From JAAFIP01 sp031431335 (GTDB taxonomy: Bacteria; Pseudomonadota; Gammaproteobacteria; Burkholderiales; Burkholderiaceae_C): a stretch of 11,679 nt of DNA. The DNA lies in assembly GCA_031431335.1 (NCBI GenBank), contig JANPDG010000248.1, positions 1 to 11,679 on the forward strand, read 5' to 3'. This document shows, in pieces, positions 1 to 6,691 of the stretch (its first letter is position 1; every line of letters begins with the position of its first letter). The position numbers were made by a program, and so were the translations under genes. The notes under the pieces were generated by a model. That model saw only the letters and a list, made by a program, of their open reading frames with translations, ran no database searches and was not told the DNA's origin.

Positions 1-113
1 GCAAAGTGCGTAAAGCCCGCCGGGTATTTCAAATCGCCCCACAGCGCGTAGCCATGCGCAGCCCAAGCTGGCGTAGCAAACAGGGCGGCAAGTGTCAAAA
101 CGATGGATCGCAT
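1..113 (-). CDS. Family 5 extracellular solute-binding protein (ABC oligopeptide/microcin C type), 5' part only
   Basis: Only the first 37 to 38 codons are present; the gene runs off the left edge. The protein opens with a typical Sec signal peptide: Met-Arg-Ser, a hydrophobic stretch, then a Pro-Ala-Trp-Ala cleavage site after about residue 18. The mature start reads AHGYALWGDLKYPAGFTHF, which resembles the mature N-terminus of SBP_bac_5 proteins of the YejA type (small residue-His-Gly, a Gly-x-Leu-Lys-Tyr-Pro block, then Phe-x-His-Phe). Members bind oligopeptides or similar solutes in the periplasm for an ABC importer. The ATG at 113 puts the signal peptide at the very N-terminus. An in-frame ATG at 152 would add 13 residues before it and overlap the fabI start, so it is less likely. 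The gene is divergent from fabI with a gap of 37 bases. The family call rests on a short stretch. Confidence 0.7.
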   Translation of the reverse strand, partial: MRSIVLTLAALFATPAWAAHGYALWGDLKYPAGFTHF

Positions 114-150
114 GCGACAATTGTGCCCTGACTTTTGAAAAGAGGCATTC

Positions 151-936
151 ATGGGGTTCCTAGCTGGCAAAAAATTATTGATCACGGGCGTATTGTCCAA
201 CCGCTCTATTGCCTATGGCATTGCCCGGGCATGCCACCGCGAGGGCGCTGAGATTGCGCTGAGCTATGTGGGCGAGCGGTTTAAAGAGCGCACTGCAGGG
301 TTTGCCGCTGACTTTAACAGCACGCTGATTTTTGACTGCGACGTGGGCAACGACGAACAAATTACCCAGCTGTTTACCGATTTGTCTGCCATATGGCCCA
401 AGTTTGACGGGTTTGTGCACAGCATTGGCTTTGCGCCGCGCGAGGCGATTGCGGGGGACTTTTTAGAAGGACTCTCACGCGAGGGTTTTCGCATTGCGCA
501 CGATATCAGTGCCTACAGCTTTCCGGCTATGGCCAAGGCAGCGCTGCCCTATCTGAACGACAACGCCGCCGCGCTCACCCTCACCTACCTGGGTGCTGAA
601 CGCATTGTGCCTAACTACAACACCATGGGCTTGGCCAAAGCATCCCTCGAAGCCTCGGTGCGCTACTTGGCAGGCGCGCTGGGCGGCCTGAACCGTGGCC
701 TGCGGGCCAACGGCATCAGCGCAGGACCCATCAAAACACTGGCGGCCAGCGGTATCAAAGACTTTGGCAAAATTTTAGGCGCAGTGGCCGCCGCATCGCC
801 GATTCGCCGCAACGTCACCATCGACGACGTGGGCAATGTGGCTGCGTTTTTAATGAGCGACCTAGCCGCTGGCGTGAGCGCCGAGATCACCTATGTGGAC
901 GGCGGCTTTAGCCATGTGGTGGGGATTGACGAGTAA
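151..936 (+). CDS. fabI: Enoyl-[acyl-carrier-protein] reductase (NADH), FabI
   Basis: FabI carries out the last step of each fatty-acid elongation cycle in the cytoplasm, reducing trans-2-enoyl-ACP to acyl-ACP with NADH. The 261-residue protein is nearly the same length as E. coli FabI (262) and lines up with almost no gaps. It starts MGFLAGKK with a divergent Rossmann glycine motif (ITGVLSNRSIAYGIA, residues 11-25). The catalytic residues fall at the E. coli positions: Tyr146, Tyr156 and Lys163 in TYLGAE-x5-YNTMGLAK. Also present are WPKFDGFVHSIGFAP (82-96, with Gly93, the position altered in triclosan- and diazaborine-resistant mutants elsewhere, here wild type) and NGISAGPIKTLAASGIKDF (187-205). 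An AGAGG-like ribosome site at 141-145 (agagg) supports the ATG at 151. The gene ends at a strong hairpin terminator. Its promoter must lie at least partly in the divergent solute-binding gene because the gap is short. Confidence 0.97.
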   Translation: MGFLAGKKLLITGVLSNRSIAYGIARACHREGAEIALSYVGERFKERTAGFAADFNSTLIFDCDVGNDEQITQLFTDLSAIWPKFDGFVHSIGFAPREAIAGDFLEGLSREGFRIAHDISAYSFPAMAKAALPYLNDNAAALTLTYLGAERIVPNYNTMGLAKASLEASVRYLAGALGGLNRGLRANGISAGPIKTLAASGIKDFGKILGAVAAASPIRRNVTIDDVGNVAAFLMSDLAAGVSAEITYVDGGFSHVVGIDE

Positions 937-983
937 AGATTGACTACGAGAGGCCACTGCTGGCCTGTACAAGGTTTTACTCC

Positions 984-1017
984 ATTAAAAAAGCGGCTCT
1001 TGGGCCGCTTTTTTAAT
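984..1017. terminator. Bidirectional rho-independent terminator between fabI and the decarboxylase gene
   Basis: Perfect 14-bp inverted repeat (984-997 with 1004-1017) around the six-base loop tcttgg. The stem is GC-rich near the loop (GCGGC/GCCGC) and flanked by six A on the left and six T on the right, so an RNA from either strand ends in a GC hairpin plus U-tract. It lies between two convergent genes: fabI ends at 936 on + and the decarboxylase ends at 1105 on -. Confidence 0.93.
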
Positions 1018-1032
1018 TTTAGGTGAAAAAAT

Positions 1033-1095
1033 AGGCGGTTTTTCGACGTGGATATTCAATAGTTTGCTATTGAATATGTAGTAACTGCCCCGCCT
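1033..1095 (+). repeat. Dispersed palindromic intergenic repeat, copy A
   Basis: The first of three related elements in the window. The shared core reads TTTTYCGACGTGNATATT, then SRATAGTTTGCTAT, then a more variable AT-rich arm ending in TAG. In this copy the centre is a perfect hairpin: ATATTCAATAG (1052-1062), loop TTTG, CTATTGAATAT (1067-1077). The outer ends aggcgg (1033-1038) and ccgcct (1090-1095) are also inverted repeats, so the whole element can fold. It sits just downstream of the decarboxylase stop at 1105 and next to the terminator at 984-1017. It has no coding capacity and may be a REP-like or MITE-like element. The family name is not known to me. Confidence 0.8.
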
Positions 1096-1104
1096 ACAAC
1101 AGGG

Positions 1105-3393
1105 TTATTTTTTCACACAGTCTGCGTAATACCGCTTCACCCCATCCGCGCCCACCTGCTCTACCAGCCCGTGAATGTCGGTTTCAAAGCCTGGGCACTC
1201 TAGGTTAAAGGCGCGTGCAAACTTGAGGTAGTCGACAATCTTTTTATTAAACACTTCACCCGGAATCAAGAGCGGAATGCCCGGTGGGTACGGCGTGACC
1301 AAGCCTACCGTGATGCGGCCTTCGAGCTTGTCGATCTCAACCCGCTCAGTTTTGCGGTGGGCGATGTAGGCGTAGGCATCGGACGGCGTCATGGCGGGGT
1401 GCAGGTCGCTTTGGTAGACGTCGGTCGTTAGGCGGGCAATATCGTATTTGGCGTACAGCTCGTGAATATGCTGACACAAGTCCTTCAGGCCCATGCGCTC
1501 GTAGCGCGGGTTGGCCTTGCTGAACTCAGGCAAGATGCGCCACATCGGCTGGTTGCGGTCGTAGTCGTCTTTAAACTGTTGCAGGGCAGTCAGCAGCGTG
1601 TTCCAGCGGCCTTTGGTGATGCCGATGGTGAACATGATAAAGATGCTGTACAGCCCCGTCTTTTCCACAATCACGCCGTGCTCAGCCAAAAACTTGCTGA
1701 CAATGCTGGCCGGAATACCGGTTTTGGCAAACTTGCCTTGCAAGTCCAGACCTGGCGTGACGATGGTGGACTTAATGGGGTCCAGCATATTAAAGCCTTC
1801 AGCCAAGTTGCCAAAACCGTGCCAATTAGGCTTGGCTTTGGTGCCTTTGCCGTGCGCCTTAGCCTCGCCGTGCAGCATCCAGTCTTTGGCATCGGTCATG
1901 CCTTCTTCGGCAAATTTGTCCGGCCCCCACAGCTTGAACCACCAGTCGTCGCCATAGTCGTTATCGACCTTGCGCATAGCACGGCGAAAGTCCAGTGCCT
2001 CCAAAATAGACTCTTCCACCAGCGCGGTGCCGCCGGGCGGCTCCATCATGGCAGCAGCCACGTCGCAGCTGGCAATAATGGCGTATTGCGGACTGGTGCT
2101 GGTGTGCATCAAATACGCTTCATTGAACAAATGGCGGTCCAGCTTGCGGTTCTGCGCGTCTTGCACCAGCACATGGCTGGCTTGGCTGATACCGGCCAGC
2201 AGCTTGTGGGTAGACTGTGTGGCAAACACCAGCGCCTCTTTAGGCCGCGCGCGCTTTTTGCCCATGGCGTGGAACGAGCCATAAAAATTGTGAAACGCAG
2301 CGTGCGGCAGCCAGGCCTCGTCAAAATGCAGCGTGTCCACGTAGCCGTCTAACTTTTCTTTAATCGTCTCCGTGTTGTACAACACGCCGTCATAGGTGCT
2401 TTGGGTAATCGTCATTACGCGCGGCTTGACTTTGTCGGCGTCTACGCCTTTGAGCAGCGGGTTGGCCTTGATTTTGGCTTTGATGGTGGCAGGGTCAAAC
2501 TCGCTTTGCGGGATGGGGCCAATGATGCCAAAGTGGTTGCGGGTTGGCTTTAAAAACACTGGTATAGCGCCAGTCATGATGATGGCATGCAAAATGGATT
2601 TGTGGCAGTTACGGTCTACCACCACCACATCACCCGGGGCAACGGTGTGGTGCCACACCATTTTGTTACTGGTGCTGGTGCCGTTGGTGACGAAAAAGCA
2701 ATGGTCAGCATTAAAGATACGTGCTGCGTTTTTCTCGCTCTCGCCAATTGCGCCGTCGTGGTCTAGCAACTGGCCCAGTTCTTCAACGGCATTACACACG
2801 TCAGCGCGCAGCATGTTTTCGCCAAAAAACTGGTGGAACATTTGGCCAATAGGTGACTTGAGAAACGCCACACCGCCAGAGTGGCCCGGACAGTGCCACG
2901 AGTACGAGCCGTCTTCGGCGTAGTCGAGCAAGGCTTTGAAAAACGGCGGCTGCACACCTTCTAGGTAGCTTTTGGCTTCACGCAATATGTGGCGCGCCAC
3001 AAACTCCGGCGTGTCTTCAAACATATGAATAAAGCCATGCAGCTCACGCAAGATGTCATTGGGCAGGTGGCGTGAAGTTTTGGTTTCGCCGTAAATGTAC
3101 AGCGGCACATCGGCATTTTTACGCCGTACTTCGTCAATAAATGCGCGCAGGTTCAGCACTGCGGGGTCGATCTCGTCGCCGGGCGTGAACTCGTCGTCGT
3201 CGAGCGACAAAATAAACGCGCTGGCGCGGCTTTGCTGCTGGGCAAACTGGCTTAAGTCGCCATAACTGGTGACGCCTAGGACTTCAAAGCCCTCTTTTTC
3301 AATGGCCTCGGCCAGCGCGCGGATGCCTAAACCTGAAGTGTTTTCAGAGCGAAAGTCTTCGTCAATGATGACGATAGGAAAGCGAAATTTCAT
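1105..3393 (-). CDS. PLP-dependent Orn/Lys/Arg decarboxylase (AdiA/LdcI class, fold type I)
   Basis: A 762-residue cytoplasmic enzyme expected to decarboxylate a basic amino acid to its amine and CO2, consuming a proton. The N-terminal CheY-like wing domain is about residues 1-140. The PLP domain includes HCPGHSGG (167-174), NGTSTSNK (237-244), DRNCHKS (260-266), HFDEAW (356-361; Asp358 should contact the PLP ring nitrogen) and ATQSTHKLLAG (391-401; Lys397 should form the Schiff base). The C-terminal domain ends near 762. The length is close to AdiA (about 755) and above LdcI (715). A long PLP-domain segment (HTSTSPQYAI, then MEPPGG) resembles AdiA, so arginine is a plausible substrate, but lysine or ornithine cannot be excluded. 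The ATG at 3393 gives the family start MKFRFPIVI and has GGAG five bases upstream. The open frame continues to 3837, but that extension covers the NfeD gene in antisense and lacks family resemblance. Convergent with fabI, divergent from the NfeD gene. Confidence 0.92.
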   Translation of the reverse strand: MKFRFPIVIIDEDFRSENTSGLGIRALAEAIEKEGFEVLGVTSYGDLSQFAQQQSRASAFILSLDDDEFTPGDEIDPAVLNLRAFIDEVRRKNADVPLYIYGETKTSRHLPNDILRELHGFIHMFEDTPEFVARHILREAKSYLEGVQPPFFKALLDYAEDGSYSWHCPGHSGGVAFLKSPIGQMFHQFFGENMLRADVCNAVEELGQLLDHDGAIGESEKNAARIFNADHCFFVTNGTSTSNKMVWHHTVAPGDVVVVDRNCHKSILHAIIMTGAIPVFLKPTRNHFGIIGPIPQSEFDPATIKAKIKANPLLKGVDADKVKPRVMTITQSTYDGVLYNTETIKEKLDGYVDTLHFDEAWLPHAAFHNFYGSFHAMGKKRARPKEALVFATQSTHKLLAGISQASHVLVQDAQNRKLDRHLFNEAYLMHTSTSPQYAIIASCDVAAAMMEPPGGTALVEESILEALDFRRAMRKVDNDYGDDWWFKLWGPDKFAEEGMTDAKDWMLHGEAKAHGKGTKAKPNWHGFGNLAEGFNMLDPIKSTIVTPGLDLQGKFAKTGIPASIVSKFLAEHGVIVEKTGLYSIFIMFTIGITKGRWNTLLTALQQFKDDYDRNQPMWRILPEFSKANPRYERMGLKDLCQHIHELYAKYDIARLTTDVYQSDLHPAMTPSDAYAYIAHRKTERVEIDKLEGRITVGLVTPYPPGIPLLIPGEVFNKKIVDYLKFARAFNLECPGFETDIHGLVEQVGADGVKRYYADCVKK

Positions 3394-3398
3394 GCCAG

Positions 3399-3402
3399 CT
3401 CC
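3399..3402 (-). promoter_or_regulatory. Ribosome-binding site deciding the decarboxylase start
   Basis: On the - strand this reads GGAG, five bases before the ATG at 3393. It supports that ATG over the longer open frame that begins at 3837. Confidence 0.6.
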
Positions 3403-3550
3403 ATGCAGCGGTGAAATGGGTAAACCGGCACACAGACCGGGAGAATGCCAAGCGGGTTTGCCAAGCAAGAAGCGAAGTGTAAGGATATTCTGTGTCAGCG
3501 CGCTTGCAAGTGGCCATTTTTGCCCCAAAATGTGGTGCATCAAAGACAAG

Positions 3551-3557
3551 AGGGAAG
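3551..3557 (+). promoter_or_regulatory. Ribosome-binding site deciding the NfeD-like start
   Basis: The purine run agggaag lies four bases before the ATG at 3562. It supports this start over the upstream in-frame ATG at 3445, whose extra 39 residues would be charged and not resemble an NfeD N-terminus. Confidence 0.65.
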
Positions 3558-3561
3558 TTTT

Positions 3562-3993
3562 ATGGAGCAATCGACGATTTGGTGGGTGTTGGCAGGCTTG
3601 GTGGCGATTGCCGAGCTGATGACAGGCACGTTTTATTTGCTGATGATTTCGATCGGGTTGGTGGCGGGTGCGCTGGCTGCGCATCTGGGGCTGTCTATCA
3701 GCGGGCAAATCATTGCTGCGGCTTTGATTGGCGGCGGTGCTACCTTGGCTTGGCACTTTTATAAAGCCAAGCAGCCCAGCGCTGCGCCGGCGCAGGCCAA
3801 CCGGGACGTGAATCTGGACATTGGCGAGACTGTGCAAGTTGCCGCTTGGAACCCAGATGGCAGTGGTTTTGTGACTTATCGAGGCTCACAGTGGAGCGTG
3901 ATGGCAGCACCTGGTGCGGCGCAAGCGGCAGGCAGCTACCGCATCAAAGAGGTGATGGGGAACCGGCTGATCGTAGAGCCGGTTGCCTTGTAA
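3562..3993 (+). CDS. NfeD-like membrane protein (YbbJ type)
   Basis: A 143-residue short NfeD-family protein without the ClpP-like protease domain of long NfeD proteins. The N-terminus opens MEQSTIWWVLAGLVAIAELM. Hydrophobic membrane segments cover about residues 6-38 and 47-66, and the second is followed by the basic HFYKAKQP. The rest, from about 83 to 141, is a soluble domain of OB-fold type: DIGETVQVAAW, GFVTYRGSQWSV, YRIKEVMGNRLIVEP. Short NfeD proteins pair with SPFH proteins at the inner membrane, in flotillin-like microdomains or membrane quality control. Here an SPFH gene follows after 46 bases on the same strand, the same pairing as E. coli ybbJ and qmcA. The gene is divergent from the decarboxylase with 168 bases between starts. 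Confidence 0.88.
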   Translation: MEQSTIWWVLAGLVAIAELMTGTFYLLMISIGLVAGALAAHLGLSISGQIIAAALIGGGATLAWHFYKAKQPSAAPAQANRDVNLDIGETVQVAAWNPDGSGFVTYRGSQWSVMAAPGAAQAAGSYRIKEVMGNRLIVEPVAL

Positions 3994-4039
3994 GTGAGTT
4001 CATTGTTTATTTAAAATTTTTAATTGAGGGAGAGTTCGT

Positions 4040-4951
4040 ATGGAAATTGCAATTGTTTTATTGGTCTTGGCCGTCGTGTTTATCACCCGTGCCGTTAAGG
4101 TTGTGCCCCAGCAGCATGCTTGGGTCATTGAGCGCTTGGGCAAATACCACGGCACGCTCACGCCGGGTCTTAACTTTTTGGTGCCATTCGTAGACAAAGT
4201 GGCCTACAAGCACAGCCTCAAAGAAATTCCGCTCGATATTCCGAGCCAAGTGTGTATCACCCGTGATAACACCCAGCTGCAGGTTGATGGCATTTTGTAT
4301 TTTCAGGTGACTGATGCCATGCGCGCCAGCTACGGCTCGTCTAACTACATCATCGCCATCAGCCAGCTCGCGCAAACCTCGCTGCGCAGCGTAATCGGCA
4401 AGCTAGAACTGGACAAAACCTTTGAGGAACGCGCCATCATCAACAGCCAAGTGGTAGCCGCCATTGACGAGGCCGCGCTGAACTGGGGCGTCAAAGTGCT
4501 GCGCTATGAGATCAAAGACTTGACCCCACCGAAAGAGATTTTGCATGCCATGCAGTCGCAAATTACGGCTGAGCGCGAGAAGCGCGCCTTGATAGCAGCG
4601 TCTGAAGGTCGTCGCCAAGAGCAGATCAACATTGCTACCGGTGAGCGTGAGGCGTTTATTGCCCGCTCTGAGGGCGAAAAGCAGGCCGTGATCAACAAAG
4701 CTCAAGGCGATGCGCAGTCCATTACCGCTGTGGCCGACGCTACCGCAGGCGCTATTGAGCGCATTGCAGCGGCTATCCGTCAGCCCGGCGGCGAGCAGGC
4801 AGTGCAGCTCAAAGTGGCTGAGAAGGCCGTAGAAGCATATAGCAAGGTGGCCTCCGAAGCCGCCACTACATTGATTGTGCCCAGCGACATGACCCAGGTC
4901 AGCACCTTGATCAGCTCTGCCATGAAGATGATTCAGACTCAGCAAAAGTAA
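4040..4951 (+). CDS. qmcA: SPFH/Band 7 (stomatin-like) membrane protein, QmcA/paraslipin type
   Basis: A 303-residue inner-membrane scaffold protein of the slipin/stomatin family. Residues 2-16 form one hydrophobic anchor. The SPFH domain follows (about 20-175), with family landmarks VVPQQHAWVIERLGKY (21-36), TPGLNFLVPFVD (41-52), IPLDIPSQ (63-70), TRDNTQLQVDG (74-84), and IKDLTPPKEI (158-167). A Glu/Ala/Arg-rich coiled-coil region (about 175-240) should drive oligomerisation, and the tail ends in SAMKMIQTQQK. Family members form large rings at the membrane and are linked to proteases such as FtsH; that role is inferred from relatives. The ribosome site gagggagag (4026-4034) precedes the ATG. 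The upstream NfeD-like gene is its expected partner. The gene symbol reflects the E. coli counterpart; orthology was not tested by a tree. Confidence 0.92.
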   Translation: MEIAIVLLVLAVVFITRAVKVVPQQHAWVIERLGKYHGTLTPGLNFLVPFVDKVAYKHSLKEIPLDIPSQVCITRDNTQLQVDGILYFQVTDAMRASYGSSNYIIAISQLAQTSLRSVIGKLELDKTFEERAIINSQVVAAIDEAALNWGVKVLRYEIKDLTPPKEILHAMQSQITAEREKRALIAASEGRRQEQINIATGEREAFIARSEGEKQAVINKAQGDAQSITAVADATAGAIERIAAAIRQPGGEQAVQLKVAEKAVEAYSKVASEAATTLIVPSDMTQVSTLISSAMKMIQTQQK

Positions 4952-4963
4952 TCGATAAATACC

Positions 4964-5362
4964 ATGGACGCACTGAACGTACTGGGCACGCCTCTGGTGC
5001 CCTGCTCTTATGACCCGTTGACGGGCTATTTCCGTGACGGTTGCTGCAAAACCGACGAGACTGACCATGGCTCGCACCTAGTGTGCGCGCGGGTGACGCA
5101 GGAGTTTTTGCTGTTTTCGCTGCAACGGGGTAATGACTTGATGACAGCGCAGCCTGAGTTCAGGTTTGCAGGGCTGCGTGAGGGAGACCGCTGGTGTCTG
5201 TGCGCTAACCGCTGGGTCGAAGCCCTGGCTGCAGGCGTGGCCCCGCCTGTGGTGCTGGAATGCACACACCAAAAGGCGCTGGAATTTATCAGCTTGCAGA
5301 CTCTGCAACAGCACACTTATGTGCCTGCGGCATCTGCTGGCCTTAAAATGGGTGATTCTTAG
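4964..5362 (+). CDS. DUF2237 family protein
   Basis: A 132-residue small soluble protein matching the DUF2237 (COG3651) pattern: NVLGTPLVPCSYDPLTGYFR near the N-terminus, DGCCKTD (25-31), GSHLVCARVTQEFL (36-49), FSLQRGNDL (51-59), PEFRFAGLREGDRWCLCANRW (64-84) and PPVVLECTHQKALE (94-107). Seven cysteines (14, 27, 28, 41, 78, 80, 100) include a Cys-Cys pair and a Cys-x-Cys, so metal or redox chemistry is possible, but no activity is known to me for the family. There is no signal peptide or membrane segment. The start is 12 bases after the SPFH stop, and no good ribosome site precedes it, so translation may depend on coupling to the upstream gene. It is probably co-transcribed with its neighbours. 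Confidence 0.88.
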   Translation: MDALNVLGTPLVPCSYDPLTGYFRDGCCKTDETDHGSHLVCARVTQEFLLFSLQRGNDLMTAQPEFRFAGLREGDRWCLCANRWVEALAAGVAPPVVLECTHQKALEFISLQTLQQHTYVPAASAGLKMGDS

Positions 5363-5374
5363 CCACGAGTCCCC

Positions 5375-5731
5375 ATGAAAAAAACCTACCCACTGACTGC
5401 CGAAGGCAAGAACCCCGAGCGCATTTTGGACGCTGTGAAGCACGACATTCGCAAATACCTCAAGCGCTGCCGTGCTGCCAAACTGCCTGAAGGCGTGGAT
5501 TTTTGGGACTTTGACTGCAAGGTTGGAGCCGACAAAGACACCGCAGAATCTGTGCATGTAGCCGAGGTCACCAAGCCTGTGGATGCCGTAGCCCAAGCAG
5601 GCCATGCCAGCGTGTATGTTGAGATAGAGGCCACCCACGGCCAGCGCAGCTATAGCCCTCGCGAAGTCAGTCAAGAAGACCAGTCACATGGCGATAGCGA
5701 TGCTGCGGACGCAACAGCCATCCAAGGCTAG
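5375..5731 (+). CDS. DUF6172 family protein
   Basis: A 118-residue protein of unknown function. It begins MKKTYPLTAEGKNPERIL and continues with VKHDIRKYLKRCRAAKLPEG (21-40), then WDFDCKVG and a run up to VYVEIEATHGQR. This order matches the small conserved Burkholderiales/gammaproteobacterial family I recognise as DUF6172. The first part is rich in basic residues. The C-terminal tail after about residue 90 is polar and acidic (SQEDQSHGDSDAADA), looks disordered and is not part of the conserved core. There is no membrane segment or signal peptide. The gene begins 12 bases after the DUF2237 gene and appears to be the last of the + strand cluster. No classical terminator follows; repeat copy B lies 52 bases downstream. 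Function unknown. Confidence 0.8.
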   Translation: MKKTYPLTAEGKNPERILDAVKHDIRKYLKRCRAAKLPEGVDFWDFDCKVGADKDTAESVHVAEVTKPVDAVAQAGHASVYVEIEATHGQRSYSPREVSQEDQSHGDSDAADATAIQG

Positions 5732-5783
5732 GCTCGCGCTGAATCACTCAGCATCTCCATACGGCCACTTTACCCAAGTTTTT

Positions 5784-5835
5784 AGGCAGTTTTCCGACGT
5801 GAATATTGGATAGTTTGCTATAAATTACGTAGCAA
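5784..5835 (+). repeat. Dispersed palindromic repeat, copy B, overlapping a gene end
   Basis: Same orientation as copy A and matching it over about 50 bases: aggcagttttccgacgtg, then aatattggatagtttgctat (5802-5821), then an AT-rich right arm with acgtagcaat. The central hairpin is weaker than in copy A: only ATAG/CTAT around TTTG pairs perfectly. It lies between the convergent DUF6172 gene and a receiver gene, and its right part encodes the stop codon (5818-5820) and last few codons of the receiver gene on the - strand. Confidence 0.8.
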
Positions 5836-6588
5836 TTGACCCAGCTTATTGGACTGCAGCGGCTTTTGCATGGTGATACAGCCATTGATTTTGGCGCTGA
5901 TCTTATCGGTCAGACTGATGCTCAAACCCGTGATCAAGCGCACCTTGGCCCCCCGCGTTTGGGCTACTGCCAGCCACGGGTCTAGATCACTCAGACCCAG
6001 ATCCACGCAGACAAACTGGTAGCTTTGCCCTGCCAATAATGTTTGGGCCTCGCCAACGCTGGCCGCTTCGTCCACCTGGGTCATGCCCACTGCGGCAAGC
6101 AAGCTGCGCATGAACAGCCGTGCTTGGGGGTCGGGGTCGGCCAGCAAAGCGCGGTGCTCAGCAGGCGGTGGTATCAGGCCCATCAGCGGCATTGGCGCAG
6201 AGGCAGCGTCGATTTGGGCGGGCAAGGTTTCGCTGCCCAAGTCAAAGTCTAGCGAACCAGCAGGCTCAAAGTACATATCAATAGCAGTGAGCACCGCTGG
6301 CCAGCGCAGTGGCCGGGTAAAGCTGCGCCAAGCCTTGGCCGGCATGACAGCGCCCACCCAAATCAAGCCAACATCTGGGCTGGCGTGCACATCGGCCAGC
6401 TCTTGCGAAGCGCCGCCGCTAGCACCATCTATCATCGCCATGCTGGCTGGCTCCAGATTGCCTGGCAACCAAGGCTCGTAAGCGTGGCTGCGCTGAGGGT
6501 CATCCTGAGACAGTCTAAAAACGGTATTGAGCGCGTGCCGTTCTGCGTTTGTAAACCCCACCACCCTGATAAAAACTTTTTTCGCCAT
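5818..6588 (-). CDS. Tandem receiver-like protein (degenerate N-terminal module plus C-terminal REC domain)
   Basis: From the ATG at 6588 the protein has 256 residues. The C-terminal half is a receiver domain: RALLADPDPQAR (146-157; acidic residues Asp151 and Asp153), CVDLGLSD (194-201; Asp196 as likely phosphoacceptor), RLITGLS (217-223; Thr220) and TMQKPLQ (239-245; Lys242). The N-terminal half, about 1-110, opens MAKKVFIRVVGFTNAERHAL, has AMIDG (51-55) and LIWVG, then RPLRWPAVLTAIDM. It looks like a diverged receiver fold without the usual acidic pair. No DNA-binding, GGDEF, EAL or kinase domain is present, so signal transfer by protein contact is likely. Start choice is uncertain: an ATG at 6597 and a GTG at 6612 are also in frame, and none has a clear ribosome site. 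The gene follows another receiver gene after a gap of 79 to 103 bases. Confidence 0.78.
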   Translation of the reverse strand: MAKKVFIRVVGFTNAERHALNTVFRLSQDDPQRSHAYEPWLPGNLEPASMAMIDGASGGASQELADVHASPDVGLIWVGAVMPAKAWRSFTRPLRWPAVLTAIDMYFEPAGSLDFDLGSETLPAQIDAASAPMPLMGLIPPPAEHRALLADPDPQARLFMRSLLAAVGMTQVDEAASVGEAQTLLAGQSYQFVCVDLGLSDLDPWLAVAQTRGAKVRLITGLSISLTDKISAKINGCITMQKPLQSNKLGQLLRNL

Positions 6589-6691
6589 TATTATCATGAT
6601 AGTGGTAAACACCCATGATGTGTTGCAATACAGCGACTAAACCTTGCCTGCTGAAGACTTTAGGAAGGTTAGGACGTGTGCCAAACGCGAC

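Noticed and set aside
1462..2352. 296-codon + strand open frame inside the decarboxylase gene
   Set aside because: It is antisense to a well-supported catalytic gene, has no recognisable domain and reads like a shadow of a GC-rich coding strand.
3482..3509. Possible sigma70 promoter for the decarboxylase on the - strand (TTGCAA, 16 bases, TATCCT)
   Set aside because: The match is modest, and TTGCAA is self-complementary and can be found by chance. The location is sensible but the evidence is too weak to list as a feature.
3445..3561. Upstream in-frame ATG for the NfeD-like gene
   Set aside because: It adds residues unlike the family ahead of the first membrane segment, while agggaag sits at the right distance from the ATG at 3562.
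3807..3815. gacgtgaat inside the NfeD-like gene as a fourth copy of the dispersed repeat
   Set aside because: Only nine bases match and the flanks are normal coding sequence without the TAGTTTGCTAT core.
3394..3837. N-terminal extension of the decarboxylase frame by 148 residues
   Set aside because: The extension is low-complexity antisense of the NfeD gene and the intergenic region. The family N-terminus MKFRFPIVI with a GGAG site begins at 3393.
4403..5077. 224-codon - strand open frame across the SPFH and DUF2237 genes
   Set aside because: It overlaps two genes with clear family motifs on the + strand; its own product shows no domain.
5741..5755. Short inverted repeat gctga/tcagc after the DUF6172 gene
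   Set aside because: A 5-bp stem without a following T-run; not a credible rho-independent terminator.
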